A DNA stretch of 56,370 nt from Pseudomonadota bacterium (GTDB lineage Bacteria > Pseudomonadota > Gammaproteobacteria > Burkholderiales > Thiobacillaceae). The notes under the pieces are model-generated. The model was not told the DNA's origin and made no database searches. It worked only from the letters and a program-made list of their open reading frames with translations. The translations under genes and the position numbers were made by a program. Location: the NCBI GenBank assembly GCA_021820845.1, contig JAKADC010000014.1, positions 1 to 56,370 of the forward strand, in the 5' to 3' direction. Of the stretch, positions 36,700 through 47,267 are shown piece after piece (the first letter of the stretch is position 1; each line of letters begins with the position of its first letter).

Positions 36700-37620
36700 A
36701 TGCAAACCTTTCAGGAACTGATTCTGGCCCTGCAAACGTATTGGGCCAAACAGGGCTGTGCGCTCCTCCAGCCCTACGACATGGAAGTGGGGGCGGGCAC
36801 CTCGCACACCGCGACGTTTCTGCGCGCGCTCGGTCCCGAGCCATGGAAGGCCGCCTACGTGCAGCCGAGCCGTCGGCCCAAGGACGGCCGCTACGGCGAC
36901 AATCCCAACCGGCTGCAGCATTACTACCAGTTCCAGGTGGTCTTGAAGCCCGCGCCCGCCGACATACTCGAACTCTATCTGGGCTCGCTCGAAGTGCTGG
37001 GCTTCGACCTGAAGAAGAATGACGTGCGCTTCGTCGAGGACGACTGGGAAAATCCCACGCTCGGCGCCTGGGGACTGGGCTGGGAAGTGTGGCTGAACGG
37101 CATGGAGGTCACGCAATTCACCTACTTCCAGCAGGTCGGCGGCATCGACTGCAAGCCTATCACCGGCGAGATCACCTACGGCCTCGAGCGCCTCGCCATG
37201 TACCTGCAGGGCGTCGAAAGCGTGTACGACCTCGTCTGGACCGAGGGGCTCACCTATCGCGACGTCTACCACCAGAACGAGGTCGAGCAGAGTACCTACA
37301 ACTTCGAGCACAGCGACGTCGATTTCCTGCTGACCGCGTTCGCCGCGCACGAGAAGAAGGCGCAGGAGCTGATGGCCGCGCAGCTCGCGCTGCCGGCGTA
37401 CGAGCAGGTCTTGAAAGCGGCGCACACCTTCAACCTGCTCGATGCGCGCGGCGCCATCTCGGTGACCGAGCGCGCCGCCTACATCGGCCGCATCCGCAAC
37501 CTCGCGCGCAGCGTGGCGAAGAGCTATCTCGACAGCCGGGCCCGGCTCGGCTTCCCGATGGCGCCGCGCGACTGGGCGCACGAAGTCGCCGCGCAGCTTG
37601 AAAAGAAGGCGGCAGCATGA
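36700..37620 (+). CDS. glyQ: Glycyl-tRNA synthetase alpha subunit
   Basis: GlyQ is the catalytic subunit of the bacterial heterotetrameric (alpha2beta2) glycyl-tRNA synthetase. The 306-aa protein starts [20 protein letters not shown] and has [40 protein letters not shown] and [20 protein letters not shown], all class II active-site segments. Its stop overlaps the glyS ATG (ATGA). Confidence 0.97.
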   Translation: MQTFQELILALQTYWAKQGCALLQPYDMEVGAGTSHTATFLRALGPEPWKAAYVQPSRRPKDGRYGDNPNRLQHYYQFQVVLKPAPADILELYLGSLEVLGFDLKKNDVRFVEDDWENPTLGAWGLGWEVWLNGMEVTQFTYFQQVGGIDCKPITGEITYGLERLAMYLQGVESVYDLVWTEGLTYRDVYHQNEVEQSTYNFEHSDVDFLLTAFAAHEKKAQELMAAQLALPAYEQVLKAAHTFNLLDARGAISVTERAAYIGRIRNLARSVAKSYLDSRARLGFPMAPRDWAHEVAAQLEKKAAA

Positions 37621-39740
37621 GCCCCCCCAATCTGCTGGTCGAGCTCTTCGTCGAAGAACTGCCCCCCAAGGCGTTGAAGAAGCTGGGCGAAGCCTTCGCG
37701 GCAGCCCTGGCCGAGAGCCTGGTGGCGCAGGGGCTGGCCGATGAAGCCGCCGCGGTCACGAATTTCGCCTCGCCCCGCCGCCTCGGCGCCCACATCGCAG
37801 GCGTGCTGGCGCGCGCCGCGGACAAGCCGGTGTCGACGAAGCTGATGCCGGTTGGTGTCGGCCTCGACGCCGAAGGCAAGGCCACGCCCGCGCTGTTGAA
37901 GCGTCTGGCGGCGCTGGGTGCGGACGCGTCCGCGGTGGCCGCGCTGCGCCGCGAAGGCGAAGGCAAGAACGAGGCACTGTTTCACGACAGCGTCGCTCCC
38001 GGCATCCCGCTCGCCGACGGCCTGCAGCGCGCGCTCGAAACCGCGATGGCCCGGCTGCCGATTCCCAAGATGATGGCCTACCAGCTGGAAGACGGCTGGC
38101 GCACGGTCAATTTCGTGCGTCCGGTCCATGGCCTCGTCGCGCTGCACGGCGCCGACGTCGTGCCGGTCTCCGTGCTCGGCCTCGACGCCGGCCGCACGAC
38201 GCTGGGGCACCGTTTCGAAGCGCGCGTCAGCCCCGTCGTGCTCATTGAAGCCGACGCCTATGCCCGGCAGATGGCGGACGAGGGCGCGGTGATTGCCGGG
38301 TTTGCCGAACGCCGCGCCGAGATCGTCCGCCAGCTGGAGGCCGCGGCCGCGCCGCTCGGCCTCAGGCCGATCGAGGATGACGCCCTGCTGGACGAGGTCG
38401 CCGCGCTGGTCGAACGCCCCAACGTCCTGGCCGGGACATTCGAGGAGACCTTCCTCGAAGTGCCGCAGGAATGCCTGATTCTGACGATGAAGGCGAACCA
38501 GAAATACTTTCCCCTCCTCGACGCGGCGGGCAGGCTGACGAACCGTTTCCTCATCGTCTCCAACATCGCGCCCGGCGATGCGTCCGCGGTGATCCAGGGC
38601 AACGAACGCGTGGTGCGCCCGCGTCTCGCGGACGCCAAGTTCTTCTTCGACCAGGATCGGAAGAAGACGCTGGAAAGCCGTGTCCCGGGGCTGGCCAAAG
38701 TGGTGTACCACAACAAGCTGGGAAGCCAGGCAGAGCGGGTGGAACGCGTTCGTGCCATTGCCCGCTGGGTAGCGGAAAAAATCGGCGCAAACGTCGGATT
38801 GGCGGACCGCGCAGCGCAGCTGGCAAAAGCCGATCTTCTCACCGACATGGTCGGCGAGTTCCCCGAATTGCAGGGCATCATGGGCGGCTACTACGCGCGC
38901 CACGACGGGGAGGACGAACAGGTCGCGGAGGCCATTGCCGATCAGTACCGGGTGCGCCGCGACGAGGCCGGCGAGGCGACCAACCTGATCGCCGAGGCGC
39001 TGCAGATCGCCGACAGGATGGAAACGCTGGCCGGCATCTGGGGGATCGGTCTCAGGCCGACCGGCGACAAGGACCCGTTCGCCCTGCGGCGGCATGCGCT
39101 CTCGGTGATCCGGTCCTTCCAGGCGCTCGGGGCGCTGGCCGAGCGGGAGAAGGCCGGCATGCGCCTGGCGCTCGACGGGCTGATCGAATTCGCCCTGTCC
39201 ACTTTCCCGGCGGGCGTGCTGGACGGAAACACGGCCGAGGAGCTCAAGCTCTTCATTTACGAGCGAAGCGCGAACCAGCTGTCGCCGACGTTCGGGGCCG
39301 AGGCGGTCGCCGCGGTGCTTGCCAGCCTGCCGCCCCTGCACGATATCGTGAAGCGCGTGCGCGCCGTGCGTGAATTCGCGCAACTGCCGGAGTCGCCGAG
39401 CCTTGCTGCCGCCAACAAGCGCGTCGGCAACATCCTGAAAAAGGCCGAGGGCGCGGTGGGCGAACGGGCCGATCGGTCGCGTTTCGTCGAGGCGGCGGAA
39501 ACCGCGTTGTTCGCGTCGCTCGCCGAGATCGCGCCGCGCGCCGAGGCGGCCTTCGCAGCCGGCGACTACACCGCCTCGCTGCGGGCGCTGGCCGCGCTGA
39601 AGACGCCGGTCGACGCCTTCTTCGATCATGTGATGGTCAATGCCGACGATCCCGTCCTGAAAGCCAACCGTCTCGCCCTGCTGAACCAGTTGCACCGGAC
39701 CATGAACCGGGTTGCGGACTTGTCGCGGCTGGCGGCGTAA
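37617..39740 (+). CDS. glyS: Glycyl-tRNA synthetase beta subunit
   Basis: The beta subunit binds and helps recognise tRNA-Gly. The 707-aa protein begins [20 protein letters not shown] and contains [26 protein letters not shown] and GFAERRAEI, as in other GlyS proteins. It has an HD-like region in its middle (~430-560) and a C-terminal anticodon-binding-like helical domain. It is translationally coupled to glyQ and 10 bp before gmhB. Confidence 0.96.
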   Translation: MSPPNLLVELFVEELPPKALKKLGEAFAAALAESLVAQGLADEAAAVTNFASPRRLGAHIAGVLARAADKPVSTKLMPVGVGLDAEGKATPALLKRLAALGADASAVAALRREGEGKNEALFHDSVAPGIPLADGLQRALETAMARLPIPKMMAYQLEDGWRTVNFVRPVHGLVALHGADVVPVSVLGLDAGRTTLGHRFEARVSPVVLIEADAYARQMADEGAVIAGFAERRAEIVRQLEAAAAPLGLRPIEDDALLDEVAALVERPNVLAGTFEETFLEVPQECLILTMKANQKYFPLLDAAGRLTNRFLIVSNIAPGDASAVIQGNERVVRPRLADAKFFFDQDRKKTLESRVPGLAKVVYHNKLGSQAERVERVRAIARWVAEKIGANVGLADRAAQLAKADLLTDMVGEFPELQGIMGGYYARHDGEDEQVAEAIADQYRVRRDEAGEATNLIAEALQIADRMETLAGIWGIGLRPTGDKDPFALRRHALSVIRSFQALGALAEREKAGMRLALDGLIEFALSTFPAGVLDGNTAEELKLFIYERSANQLSPTFGAEAVAAVLASLPPLHDIVKRVRAVREFAQLPESPSLAAANKRVGNILKKAEGAVGERADRSRFVEAAETALFASLAEIAPRAEAAFAAGDYTASLRALAALKTPVDAFFDHVMVNADDPVLKANRLALLNQLHRTMNRVADLSRLAA

Positions 39741-39750
39741 TATTCCGCCC

Positions 39751-40293
39751 ATGAAGCTCATCATCCTCGACCGTGACGGCGTCATCAATTTCGACTCCGA
39801 CCAGTTCATCAAGTCGCCCGATGAATGGAAACCCATTCCGGGCAGCCTTGATGCGATCGCGCGGCTGACCCGCGAAGGCTGGCGCGTGGTGGTGGCAACC
39901 AACCAGTCGGGGCTGGCGCGCGGACTGTTCGAGATGGCGACGCTCAACGCCATCCACGCCAAGATGCACAAGGCCGTGGCGCAGGCGGGCGGGCGCATCG
40001 AGGCGGTGTTCTATTGCCCGCATGCCGCGGACATGGATTGCGGCTGCCGCAAGCCGAAATCCGGGCTGTTCGACGAGATCGCCGCGCGCTACGGCCGCGA
40101 TCTGCACGACGTGCCGGCGGTCGGGGATTCGTTGCGCGACCTTCAGGCGGCGGCCGGCGTCGGCGCCCGCCCGTTGCTGGTGCGGACCGGCAAGGGTGAG
40201 AAGACGCTGGCGGCGGGCGGATTGCCCGCCAATACGCCGGTGTTCGCGGATCTGGACGAGGCGGTCGATTACCTGCTCAAGGCCGCCGCATGA
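39751..40293 (+). CDS. gmhB: D-glycero-beta-D-manno-heptose-1,7-bisphosphate 7-phosphatase
   Basis: GmhB removes the 7-phosphate in ADP-heptose synthesis for LPS inner core. The 180-aa HAD-family protein has LDRDGVINFD (nucleophile and acid/base Asp), ATNQSGLARGLF, the zinc-type loop CPHAADMDCGCRKPKSG and VGDSLRDLQAA. The ATG at 39751 is used because the conserved MKLIILDRDG starts there. The stop overlaps the plsC ATG. Confidence 0.93.
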   Translation: MKLIILDRDGVINFDSDQFIKSPDEWKPIPGSLDAIARLTREGWRVVVATNQSGLARGLFEMATLNAIHAKMHKAVAQAGGRIEAVFYCPHAADMDCGCRKPKSGLFDEIAARYGRDLHDVPAVGDSLRDLQAAAGVGARPLLVRTGKGEKTLAAGGLPANTPVFADLDEAVDYLLKAAA

Positions 40294-41012
40294 GCCTGGT
40301 GCGTTCGCTGGTCTTCGCGGTCATGCAGACCGTGCTGACGATCTTGTTCAGCCTGGTTGCCTTTCTCAGCTTCCCCTTCTCGGCGCATGCGCGCTACCGG
40401 CTGATCACCGGCTACAACCACGCCGTGATCTGGCTGGCGCGCTGGGTGCTCGGCATCCGCTACGTGGTCGAGGGACGCGAGCATCTGCCGAATGAGCCGG
40501 CGGTCATCCTCGCCAAGCACCAGTCGGCCTGGGAAACGGTGGCCTTCCTGTTTCTCTTTCCGCCCATTTCGCCCGTGATCAAGCAGGAGCTGCTGAGCGT
40601 GCCCTTTTTCGGCTGGGCGTTCCGCATGCTCTCGCCCATCGCCATCGACCGCAGCGCCGGGCGCGAGGCCCTGAAGCAGATCGTCAGCCAGGGCCGGGAA
40701 AAGCTCGCGCAGGGATTCTGGGTGCTGGTGTTTCCCGAAGGCACGCGCGTGGCACCCGGCGAGAAAGGCCGTTACGGCATCGGCGGCGGCTGGCTGGCGG
40801 CTGAAACCGGCGCCCCCGTGGTGCCGGTGGCGCACAATGCCGGCGAAGTGTGGCCGAAGAACGCCTTCATCAAGCGCCCCGGCACCGTGACGGTCCGCAT
40901 CGGGCCGGCGATTCGTCCCGAGGGAAAGAGCGCGTCCGACCTCACGCGTGCGGTCGAGACCTGGATCGAAACCGAAATGGCGAGGCTGCCTCCTGCTGCC
41001 GCACGCCAATAA
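40290..41012 (+). CDS. 1-acylglycerol-3-phosphate O-acyltransferase (PlsC family)
   Basis: This 240-aa membrane-associated acyltransferase makes phosphatidic acid from lysophosphatidic acid. The N-terminal hydrophobic segment (~5-30) is followed by the catalytic HQSAWET motif, in which Glu stands where HX4D is typical, then IAIDRSAGREALK and the FPEGTR motif. The ATG at 40290 overlaps gmhB (ATGA). It lies in the glyQS-gmhB-plsC arrangement common in Betaproteobacteria. Confidence 0.9.
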   Translation: MSLVRSLVFAVMQTVLTILFSLVAFLSFPFSAHARYRLITGYNHAVIWLARWVLGIRYVVEGREHLPNEPAVILAKHQSAWETVAFLFLFPPISPVIKQELLSVPFFGWAFRMLSPIAIDRSAGREALKQIVSQGREKLAQGFWVLVFPEGTRVAPGEKGRYGIGGGWLAAETGAPVVPVAHNAGEVWPKNAFIKRPGTVTVRIGPAIRPEGKSASDLTRAVETWIETEMARLPPAAARQ

Positions 41013-41700
41013 CGGCGTCCTGCAGATCGGCGACGCTGCCGTTCCCTATCAGTTGCGGCGCTCGCGCCGGCGCCGCACGCTGGGCCTGACCGTTACCGCC
41101 CGCGAAGTGCGCATTCATGCCCCGAGCTGGACGCCGCGTGCCGAAATCGAAAGCTACGTGCGGCAGCAGCACGACTGGCTGCGCCGGACCTGGGCGCGCA
41201 TGCAATCGAGCGTGGCGCGGCCCGACCCGGCGTCCCAGAACGAACTGCACTATCTCGGGCGCAGGCTGCGCCTCGATGTCCGCTGTTCGCTGTTCCAGGA
41301 GGTACGCCGGTGCGGCGACACGTTGCACGTCTATGTGCCGCCGGGCGCCGATCCTCGCGCGCTGGCGCGCGACTGGCTCGTTTCCCGCGCGCGGCGTCTG
41401 CTCGCCTGGCGGCTTGCGCGCATCGCACGCGCGCTCGGGCAGGCGCCCAGCCGCTTCGCCCTGTCGGATGCGCAGACGCAGTGGGGAAGCTGCAACCGGC
41501 GCGGCCACATCCGCCTCAACTGGCGTCTGGTGCAGGCGCCGCTCGCGCTGATCGACTACGTCGCGGCGCACGAGCTGGCGCATCTCGTCCACCTCGACCA
41601 TTCGCCGCGCTTCTGGGCGCAGGTCATCGCGCTGTGCCCGGACGCGCTTGCAAGGCGCGCAGAGTTGCGCAGAATGGGGACTGCGCTGTTCCAGATCTGA
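40948..41700 (+). CDS. YgjP-like zinc metalloprotease-fold protein (M48/SprT type)
   Basis: The protein has up to 250 aa and carries the zinc motif [18 protein letters not shown] near residue ~210, plus the family segments [16 protein letters not shown] and [23 protein letters not shown]. These match the YgjP/DUF45 metallopeptidase-like family, whose E. coli member is of uncertain substrate. The start is unclear: GTG 40948 overlaps plsC by 65 bp, and no ATG lies before the conserved VPYQLRRS, so a CTG or the GTG must be used. It probably belongs to the gmhB-plsC operon. Confidence 0.85.
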   Translation: MRSRPGSKPKWRGCLLLPHANNGVLQIGDAAVPYQLRRSRRRRTLGLTVTAREVRIHAPSWTPRAEIESYVRQQHDWLRRTWARMQSSVARPDPASQNELHYLGRRLRLDVRCSLFQEVRRCGDTLHVYVPPGADPRALARDWLVSRARRLLAWRLARIARALGQAPSRFALSDAQTQWGSCNRRGHIRLNWRLVQAPLALIDYVAAHELAHLVHLDHSPRFWAQVIALCPDALARRAELRRMGTALFQI

Positions 41701-41764
41701 ACAATGCGCCGGGCATGGTCCGCGTCTTCGAGGCCCGGCGTGTTTTCTTCTTCGTGTCTCTGTG

Positions 41765-41779
41765 CGCCCCTCCGGGGCG
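41765..41779 (+). terminator. Hairpin between the YgjP-like gene and gloA
   Basis: CGCCCC and GGGGCG form a perfect 6-bp stem around a TCC loop, followed at a distance by GTTTTAG. It may end the glyQS-gmhB-plsC transcript. The T-run is short and displaced, so this is tentative. Confidence 0.4.
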
Positions 41780-41800
41780 AACCGTTTTAGGGGTGATCAC

Positions 41801-42214
41801 ATGCGTATCCTTCACACCATGTTGCGCGTCGGCGATCTCGATCGTTCGATCGATTTCTACACGCACGTCCTCGGCATGAAACTCCTGCGCCGCAAGGACT
41901 ACCCGGGCGGCAAGTTCACGCTCGCCTTCGTCGGCTACGACAGCGAGGACACGAGCGCGGTGCTCGAACTCACCTACAACTGGGGCGTCGACAAATACGA
42001 GGTCGGCAGCGGCTACGGCCACATCGCGATCGAGGTCGACGACGCGCAGGCGGCTTGCGACGCCGTCGCGGCGAAGGGCGGCAAGATCCTGCGCCCGGCG
42101 GGGCCGATGTCGCACGGCACGACGGTCATCGCCTTCATCGAGGACCCGGACGGCTACCCGATCGAATTCATCCAGAAGGGCACGGCGGGCTGGGTCAAGG
42201 AGTGGGCGGAGTGA
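41801..42214 (+). CDS. gloA: Lactoylglutathione lyase (glyoxalase I)
   Basis: GloA isomerises the methylglyoxal-glutathione hemithioacetal. The 137-aa VOC-fold protein starts [20 protein letters not shown] and has metal ligands in the usual places: His5, Glu56-region (LELTYNWG), His74-region (YGHIAIEV) and Glu122-region ([12 protein letters not shown]). Length is that of the short Ni2+-type bacterial enzymes. The ATG at 41801 is preceded by AGGGGTGA. It converges on the DUF4202 gene. Confidence 0.95.
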   Translation: MRILHTMLRVGDLDRSIDFYTHVLGMKLLRRKDYPGGKFTLAFVGYDSEDTSAVLELTYNWGVDKYEVGSGYGHIAIEVDDAQAACDAVAAKGGKILRPAGPMSHGTTVIAFIEDPDGYPIEFIQKGTAGWVKEWAE

Positions 42215-42235
42215 CGCGGGCGTAGCCCGCGACGG

Positions 42236-42832
42236 CTACTGGCTGATCGCCTTGGTGATCAGCGGCACCAGCGGTTCGGGCAGCCTGATCCCGCCCGACA
42301 GGGCAAAGGCCTGGGCGTTCTTCGACATCTTGTTCCAGGTGCGGCGGATGATGTCGAGCCATTTCGCCTCGTCGTAATCGGGCTTCGTCTGGGCGAAGGC
42401 CAGCATGTAATGCTCGATGAAGACCAGGTTGGCGATGTCCTCGAGGAGTTGCGAGTCGGGGTTGACCTTGATGCCGCGCTTGCCCACCGCCTTTTTCACG
42501 CGCTCGATCATGGCATCGTCGTAGCCGGCCTCGCGCATCAGCTCGCCCGCGGTGTTGGCGTGGAAGGTATACAGGCCGGTGCGCCACGCGTGATAGCCTT
42601 CCTTGGTCATCGGGTAGCTGTTGCGCGGAACGGTCCAGCGCCGGATGTGCTGGGCGCGCACCGCCAGCTGCGCGGCTTCGGACGCGTCCGGCGCGAAGCG
42701 GCCGATCATGTCGGTCATGCGCCTGGCATAGAGGAGTTCCTTCGGCTGGCCGTCGTCCAGGTTGGGGTCTTCGGCGTTGGCAGCGTCGAAAAGGGCCATG
42801 GCGCGATCGAAGCGCGCGCGATTTTCTATCAT
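42236..42832 (-). CDS. DUF4202 family protein
   Basis: This 198-aa soluble protein matches the DUF4202 family by its opening (RFDRAMALFDAANAEDPN), RRMTDMIGRFAPDASEAAQLAVRAQHIRRW, SYPMTKEGYHAWR and the later ANLVFIEHYML. The His/Glu-rich helices resemble an HD-like alpha fold (AQHIRRW, then FIEHY), but no catalytic activity is known to me. It is divergent from the Old Yellow Enzyme gene with a 195-bp spacer, and convergent with gloA. Confidence 0.82.
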   Translation of the reverse strand: MIENRARFDRAMALFDAANAEDPNLDDGQPKELLYARRMTDMIGRFAPDASEAAQLAVRAQHIRRWTVPRNSYPMTKEGYHAWRTGLYTFHANTAGELMREAGYDDAMIERVKKAVGKRGIKVNPDSQLLEDIANLVFIEHYMLAFAQTKPDYDEAKWLDIIRRTWNKMSKNAQAFALSGGIRLPEPLVPLITKAISQ

Positions 42833-42986
42833 GATTGCATGCCTCGCCCGTCGGGCCGGATGCTGACAATGAAGGGGAGATGCATGAGATTCCTTTCAGG
42901 TAGTACGGGGAGCGGCGGGTTGGCGTTCGCCGGCCCGGAGGGTCGCCGCGAGTGCCCGGCTCCCGTGTAAATGCAGGCGTCATTAT

Positions 42987-43006
42987 GCATTGCTCCGGTG
43001 CAATGC
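42987..43006. promoter_or_regulatory. Palindrome upstream of the Old Yellow Enzyme gene
   Basis: GCATTGC and GCAATGC form a perfect 7-bp inverted repeat with a 6-bp spacer, 22 bp before the ATG at 43028 and directly after a CATTAT (-10-like) at 42981-42986. Position and symmetry suggest a repressor operator, as known for other ene-reductase genes. The regulator is not encoded next to it. Confidence 0.42.
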
Positions 43007-43027
43007 GCTGTTCAGAGGATGTTCCAC

Positions 43028-44125
43028 ATGACCGATCTTTTTTCGCCCGCCCGCTTCGGCGCCATCGAACTTGCCAATCGCGTCGTCATGTCGTCGCTGA
43101 CGCGCAACCGGGCCGGCCCGGGCAACGTGCCGACGTCGCTTGCCGTCGAATACTATCGGCAGCGCGCGTCCGCGGGCCTGATCCTCACCGAGGCCACGCC
43201 GATCTGCGCCGAGGGCCACGGTTATCCCCGCACGCCGGGCATCCATACGCCCGAACAGGTCGCCGGGTGGAAACAGGTGACCGCGGCGGTGCGCGGCGCC
43301 GGCGGAAAAATCGCCTTGCAGCTCTGGCACGTTGGCCGGATTTCCCACCCCGACCTGCAGCCGGGCGGCGCCCTTCCGGTCGCGCCTTCGGCGATCCGTC
43401 CGGCAGGGCACGTGTACACCGAGCAGGGCAAGAAGGATTTCGTCACGCCGCGCGCGCTCGAGACCGAGGAGTTGCCGGGCGTGGTCGCGGCCTACGTGCG
43501 TGCCGCGCGCAACGCGATGGATGCGGGTTTCGACGGCGTGGAGGTGCACGCCGGCAACGGCTATCTGCTCGACCAGTTTTTGCGATCCTCGACCAACCAT
43601 CGCACCGACGCCTACGGCGGCAGCAAGGAAAACCGCGCGCGCCTGCTCGTCGAAGTGCTGGACGCAATCTGCCGGGAGATCGGCAGCGAACGCGTCGGCG
43701 TGCGGCTGTCGCCGGTGACGCCGTTCAACGATCTCAGCGACGACAACCCGCAGGCGACCTTCGAATACGTCGTCACGCAGCTGAATCCCTTGCGGCTTGC
43801 CTTCCTGGACGTGCTGCAAGGGCTGGGCGGCGCGCCGAGGGAGGAGTGGATTCCGTTCGACTACGACCGACTGCGCGCGCTGTACGAAGGCAACCTGATC
43901 CGCAACAACGGCTACGACTTCGCGACCGCGCAGGCCGCGCTGCAATCGGGCGCCGCCGATGCGATCGCCTTCGGCCGGCTGCTGCTCGCGAATCCGGATC
44001 TGGTCGAACGCTTCCGCCGCGGCGCGCCGCTCAACGCGCCCGACTATGCGACGTTTTACACGGGCGAAGCCAGGGGCTATACCGATTATCCCTTCCTGCG
44101 GGATCAGACGCCCGACGCGGGGTGA
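43028..44125 (+). CDS. Old Yellow Enzyme-type NADH:flavin oxidoreductase (alkene reductase)
   Basis: This 365-aa FMN protein resembles NemA/OYE ene-reductases that reduce electrophilic alkenes, nitrate esters or N-ethylmaleimide. [47 protein letters not shown] (in which a His-Asn pair is typical but here reads HAGN), [12 protein letters not shown] and NNGYD support the family. The ATG at 43028 precedes [10 protein letters not shown]; upstream starts lack conservation. The end overlaps rsmA tail to tail by 22 bp. Confidence 0.92.
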   Translation: MTDLFSPARFGAIELANRVVMSSLTRNRAGPGNVPTSLAVEYYRQRASAGLILTEATPICAEGHGYPRTPGIHTPEQVAGWKQVTAAVRGAGGKIALQLWHVGRISHPDLQPGGALPVAPSAIRPAGHVYTEQGKKDFVTPRALETEELPGVVAAYVRAARNAMDAGFDGVEVHAGNGYLLDQFLRSSTNHRTDAYGGSKENRARLLVEVLDAICREIGSERVGVRLSPVTPFNDLSDDNPQATFEYVVTQLNPLRLAFLDVLQGLGGAPREEWIPFDYDRLRALYEGNLIRNNGYDFATAQAALQSGAADAIAFGRLLLANPDLVERFRRGAPLNAPDYATFYTGEARGYTDYPFLRDQTPDAG

Positions 44126-44913
44126 TCGGCGGCGCGTGCCGCGAGATGCCGGGCAATCGCTTCGTAATCGGCGACGGCAAGCGCTTCCGCGCGCAGCCCC
44201 GCATCGATGCCGAGCGCGCTGAAATCGCCGGGCGTCATCAGGCTGCCCAGCGTGTTGCGGAGCGTCTTGCGGCGCTGCGAAAACGCGGCGGCGACGACGC
44301 GCGCAAACAGCGCCTCGTCGAGCGGAACGATTTCCGCGGGCGTCTTGGGAATCAGGCGGACCACGGCGGAATCGACCTTGGGCGGCGGGTCGAAGGCGGT
44401 GGGCGGGACGTCGAGCAGCCATTCGAGATGGAAGCGGCGCTGCAGCATGATCGACAGCCGTCCGAAGTCGGGCGTGGACGGCGCGGCGACCATGCGTTCG
44501 ACGACCTCCTTCTGCAGCATGAACGTCATGTCGCGGATGTGCGCGGCGAATCCCATCAGATGGAACAGCAGCGGCGTCGAGATGTTGTAGGGCAGGTTGC
44601 CGATGATGCGGAGATCGCGGCCCAGCGAGGCGAAATCGAATTTCAGCGCGTCGCAGGCGTGGACGGTCAGCCGCTCGCGGGGCCACGTTTTCTGCAGACG
44701 CGCGACGATGTCGCGGTCGAGTTCGACAGCATGCAGGTGCGGCAGGCGTTCGAGCAGCGGCTTGGTGAGCGCGCCCAGGCCGGGGCCGATTTCGACGACG
44801 GTGTCGGTCGCCTGCGGGCGAACGGCGTTGACGATCGCATGGACGATGCCGTCGTCGACGAGGAAATTCTGACCGAAGCGCTTGCGGGGGATGTGGCTAA
44901 TTGATCTGGGCAT
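44104..44913 (-). CDS. rsmA: 16S rRNA (adenine1518/1519-N6)-dimethyltransferase
   Basis: RsmA (KsgA) dimethylates two adenines in helix 45 of 16S rRNA. The 269-aa protein has [21 protein letters not shown] motif [14 protein letters not shown] and the catalytic NLPYNIS. The ATG at 44913 overlaps the pdxA end by 17 bp, the usual pdxA-rsmA coupling. It is the last gene of the lptD-surA-pdxA-rsmA operon. Confidence 0.96.
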   Translation of the reverse strand: MPRSISHIPRKRFGQNFLVDDGIVHAIVNAVRPQATDTVVEIGPGLGALTKPLLERLPHLHAVELDRDIVARLQKTWPRERLTVHACDALKFDFASLGRDLRIIGNLPYNISTPLLFHLMGFAAHIRDMTFMLQKEVVERMVAAPSTPDFGRLSIMLQRRFHLEWLLDVPPTAFDPPPKVDSAVVRLIPKTPAEIVPLDEALFARVVAAAFSQRRKTLRNTLGSLMTPGDFSALGIDAGLRAEALAVADYEAIARHLAARAADHPASGV

Positions 44914-45934
44914 CGCGGTTGCCGCGGCTTGCGTCGGTTGTCGGGGCGGCGGCGCTTGCCGTCATCTCCAGCGCCGCCTCGATCGCGGCGAGCAGGCTGC
45001 CGACTTCCGCGCGGCCGGTTCCGGCGAGGTCGAGCGCGGTGCCGTGGTCGACCGAGGTGCGGATGAACGGCAGGCCCAGCGTGATGTTCACGCCGGCGCC
45101 GAAACTGGCGTACTTCAATACCGGCAGCCCCTGGTCGTGATACATCGCCAGCACCGCGTCGCACGGCTCGCGGCGGATGCGCGAGAACAGCGTGTCGGCG
45201 GGCTGCGGGCCGACGAGATCCATGCCTTCACCGCGCAGGCGCTCGAGCGTGGGCTCGATGATCTCGATTTCCTCGCGGCCGAGGTGGCCGGATTCGCCTG
45301 CATGCGGATTGAGCCCGGCGACGGCGATGCGCGGCGTCGCGATGCCGAATTTGCGCTGCAGGTCGGCGTGCAGGATGCGGATCACCTCGGTGAGCAGGGC
45401 GGGCGTGATGGCGTCGGCGACCGCACGCAAGGGCAGGTGGGTGGTGGCGAGCGCGACGCGCAGGCCGCCGCCGGCGAGCATCATCACGACCCTCGCGGTG
45501 CCGCTGCGGTCGGCCAGGTATTCGGTATGGCCGGTGAAGGGGAAGCCCGCGTCGTTGATGATGCCCTTGTGCACGGGCGCGGTGACGATGGCCTGGTAGA
45601 CGCCGTTCATGCAGCCCTCGACGGCGGCGTCGAGCAGGGCGAGCACGTGGGTGCTGTTGGCGGCGTCGGGGACGCCCGCGGTGACGGGCGCGGCGACCGG
45701 AATATGCCGCACGTGCAGCGCGCCGGTCCGGTGCGGCGGGACCGCGTCGCCGGTGACGAAGTCGACGGCGACGCCAAGGCGGGCCGCGCGGGCGCGCAGT
45801 ACGTCGAGATCGCCGAGGACCGACAGCCGGCACGGCAGGGCCTGCTGCGACAGGGCGATGCACAGATCGGGTCCGATTCCCGCCGGTTCGCCCGCGGTCA
45901 GGGCGAGAAGCGGCGGACGCGCGGATTCGCTCAA
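44897..45934 (-). CDS. pdxA: 4-hydroxythreonine-4-phosphate dehydrogenase
   Basis: PdxA oxidises 4-phosphohydroxy-threonine in the DXP-dependent PLP pathway. From the TTG at 45934 it encodes 345 aa starting [21 protein letters not shown]. Metal ligands and motifs include [19 protein letters not shown] and [13 protein letters not shown]. An ATG at 45976 would add 14 residues and overlap surA by 26 bp; neither start has a strong ribosome-binding site, and homologs begin near PPLLALT. Gene order surA-pdxA-rsmA is standard. Confidence 0.93.
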   Translation of the reverse strand: MSESARPPLLALTAGEPAGIGPDLCIALSQQALPCRLSVLGDLDVLRARAARLGVAVDFVTGDAVPPHRTGALHVRHIPVAAPVTAGVPDAANSTHVLALLDAAVEGCMNGVYQAIVTAPVHKGIINDAGFPFTGHTEYLADRSGTARVVMMLAGGGLRVALATTHLPLRAVADAITPALLTEVIRILHADLQRKFGIATPRIAVAGLNPHAGESGHLGREEIEIIEPTLERLRGEGMDLVGPQPADTLFSRIRREPCDAVLAMYHDQGLPVLKYASFGAGVNITLGLPFIRTSVDHGTALDLAGTGRAEVGSLLAAIEAALEMTASAAAPTTDASRGNRDAQIN

Positions 45935-45950
45935 GCCGTGGGTGCCCTGG

Positions 45951-47267
45951 TCAGTCGATCGGGCGGATTTCGACATAGGCCGCATCGCGGATCTGGCGCA
46001 CCCAGTCCTGGAATGCCTCCTCGCCCTTGCGCTCGCGGATGGCCTGGCGCGCGAGCAGCTTCTGGCGCTCCTGCGTGACATCCTGCGTGCGGCGGCCGAG
46101 CACCTGGATCAGGTGCCATCCGAACGGCGTCTGAATGGGATCGCTGATTTCGCCGGGCTTCAGGGCGTTCATCGCCTTCTCGAATTCGGGCACGGTGTCG
46201 CCGGGATTGACCCAGCCGAGGTCGCCGCCCTTGGACGCGCTGGCGTCCTCGGAATGCAGGCGCGCCATGTCTTCGAATTTCGCGCCGTTTTCGATGCGCT
46301 CCTTGATCTGCAGCAGCCGGTTGCGCGCATCCGCTTCCGAGGTGAGCTCGTTGGTCTTGATGAGGATGTGGCGCGCGTGCGTCTGCGTCACGTTGAGCGT
46401 GGCGTCGAGCCCGCGCTTGTCGATCAGCTTGAGGATGTGGAAGCCGTTGCCGCTCTTGAGGATCGGGCTGATCTGGCCGGGCTGGAGCGTCTTCAGCGCG
46501 TCGGCAAACAGGGTCGGGATCTTGCCGCTGGCACGCCAGCCCATGGCGCCGCCCTGCAGCGCGTTCGGCGCATCCGAATAGCTGGCCGAGAGCTGGGCGA
46601 AGTCGGCGCCCTTCGCGAGCTGGGCGACGATATCCTCGGCGCGGGCGCGGCGTGCCTGGATCTGCTCGGGCGAGGCGTTTTCGGGCACCGTCACCAGGAT
46701 GTGAGCGAAGTTGTATTCGGTCTGCGCGCCTTGCTGCGCCTGCGTTTGCAGATAGCCTTCGATTTCGGCGTCGCTGACCGAGATGCGGTTGTCGACGTCG
46801 CGTTCGCGGGCGCGCGCGATCATGAGTTCATTGCGGATCGTGGTGCGCATGCTGTCGAGGCTCTGGCCGTCCTTCTCCAGCGCAGCCTGCAATCCGGCCA
46901 TGTCGAGCTTGTTCTGCGCGGCGATGCGCTGCAGGGTGCGCTCGACCTGCGTCGGGTCGACGCGAATGCCGGTGGCGCGCGCGTGCTGCAGCAGCGCGAG
47001 TTCGGTCACCATGCGTTCGAGCACCTGTTTTTCCAGCACGTCGCGCGGCGGCAACGGCGTGTTCTGCCGCGACAGGTTGCGGACGACTTCGTCGTAGCGC
47101 TGGGCGAGTTCCTGCCGCGTGATGACTTCGTCGTTGACGACGGCGACGACGTGATCGAGTTCCTGAATCTGCGTGGCGGCGTGGGCCGGCAACAGGGCCG
47201 ACACGGCGATCAGCAGCGCCAGCAGCCAGTGCGGACGGCGCCATTCAGGGCGTTTGAATAATTTCAT
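45951..47267 (-). CDS. surA: Periplasmic chaperone/peptidyl-prolyl isomerase SurA
   Basis: SurA escorts outer-membrane proteins such as LptD to the BAM complex. The 438-aa protein has a signal peptide (membrane stretch LLALLIAVSALLPAHA), an N-terminal chaperone domain with VVAVVNDEVITRQEL, and two parvulin domains (~185-285 with FAHILVTVPENASPEQ and ~295-395 with RHILIKTNE). The ATG at 47267 gives MKLFKRPEW; an ATG 24 bp upstream is less likely. It overlaps the end of lptD by 23 bp. Confidence 0.95.
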   Translation of the reverse strand: MKLFKRPEWRRPHWLLALLIAVSALLPAHAATQIQELDHVVAVVNDEVITRQELAQRYDEVVRNLSRQNTPLPPRDVLEKQVLERMVTELALLQHARATGIRVDPTQVERTLQRIAAQNKLDMAGLQAALEKDGQSLDSMRTTIRNELMIARARERDVDNRISVSDAEIEGYLQTQAQQGAQTEYNFAHILVTVPENASPEQIQARRARAEDIVAQLAKGADFAQLSASYSDAPNALQGGAMGWRASGKIPTLFADALKTLQPGQISPILKSGNGFHILKLIDKRGLDATLNVTQTHARHILIKTNELTSEADARNRLLQIKERIENGAKFEDMARLHSEDASASKGGDLGWVNPGDTVPEFEKAMNALKPGEISDPIQTPFGWHLIQVLGRRTQDVTQERQKLLARQAIRERKGEEAFQDWVRQIRDAAYVEIRPID

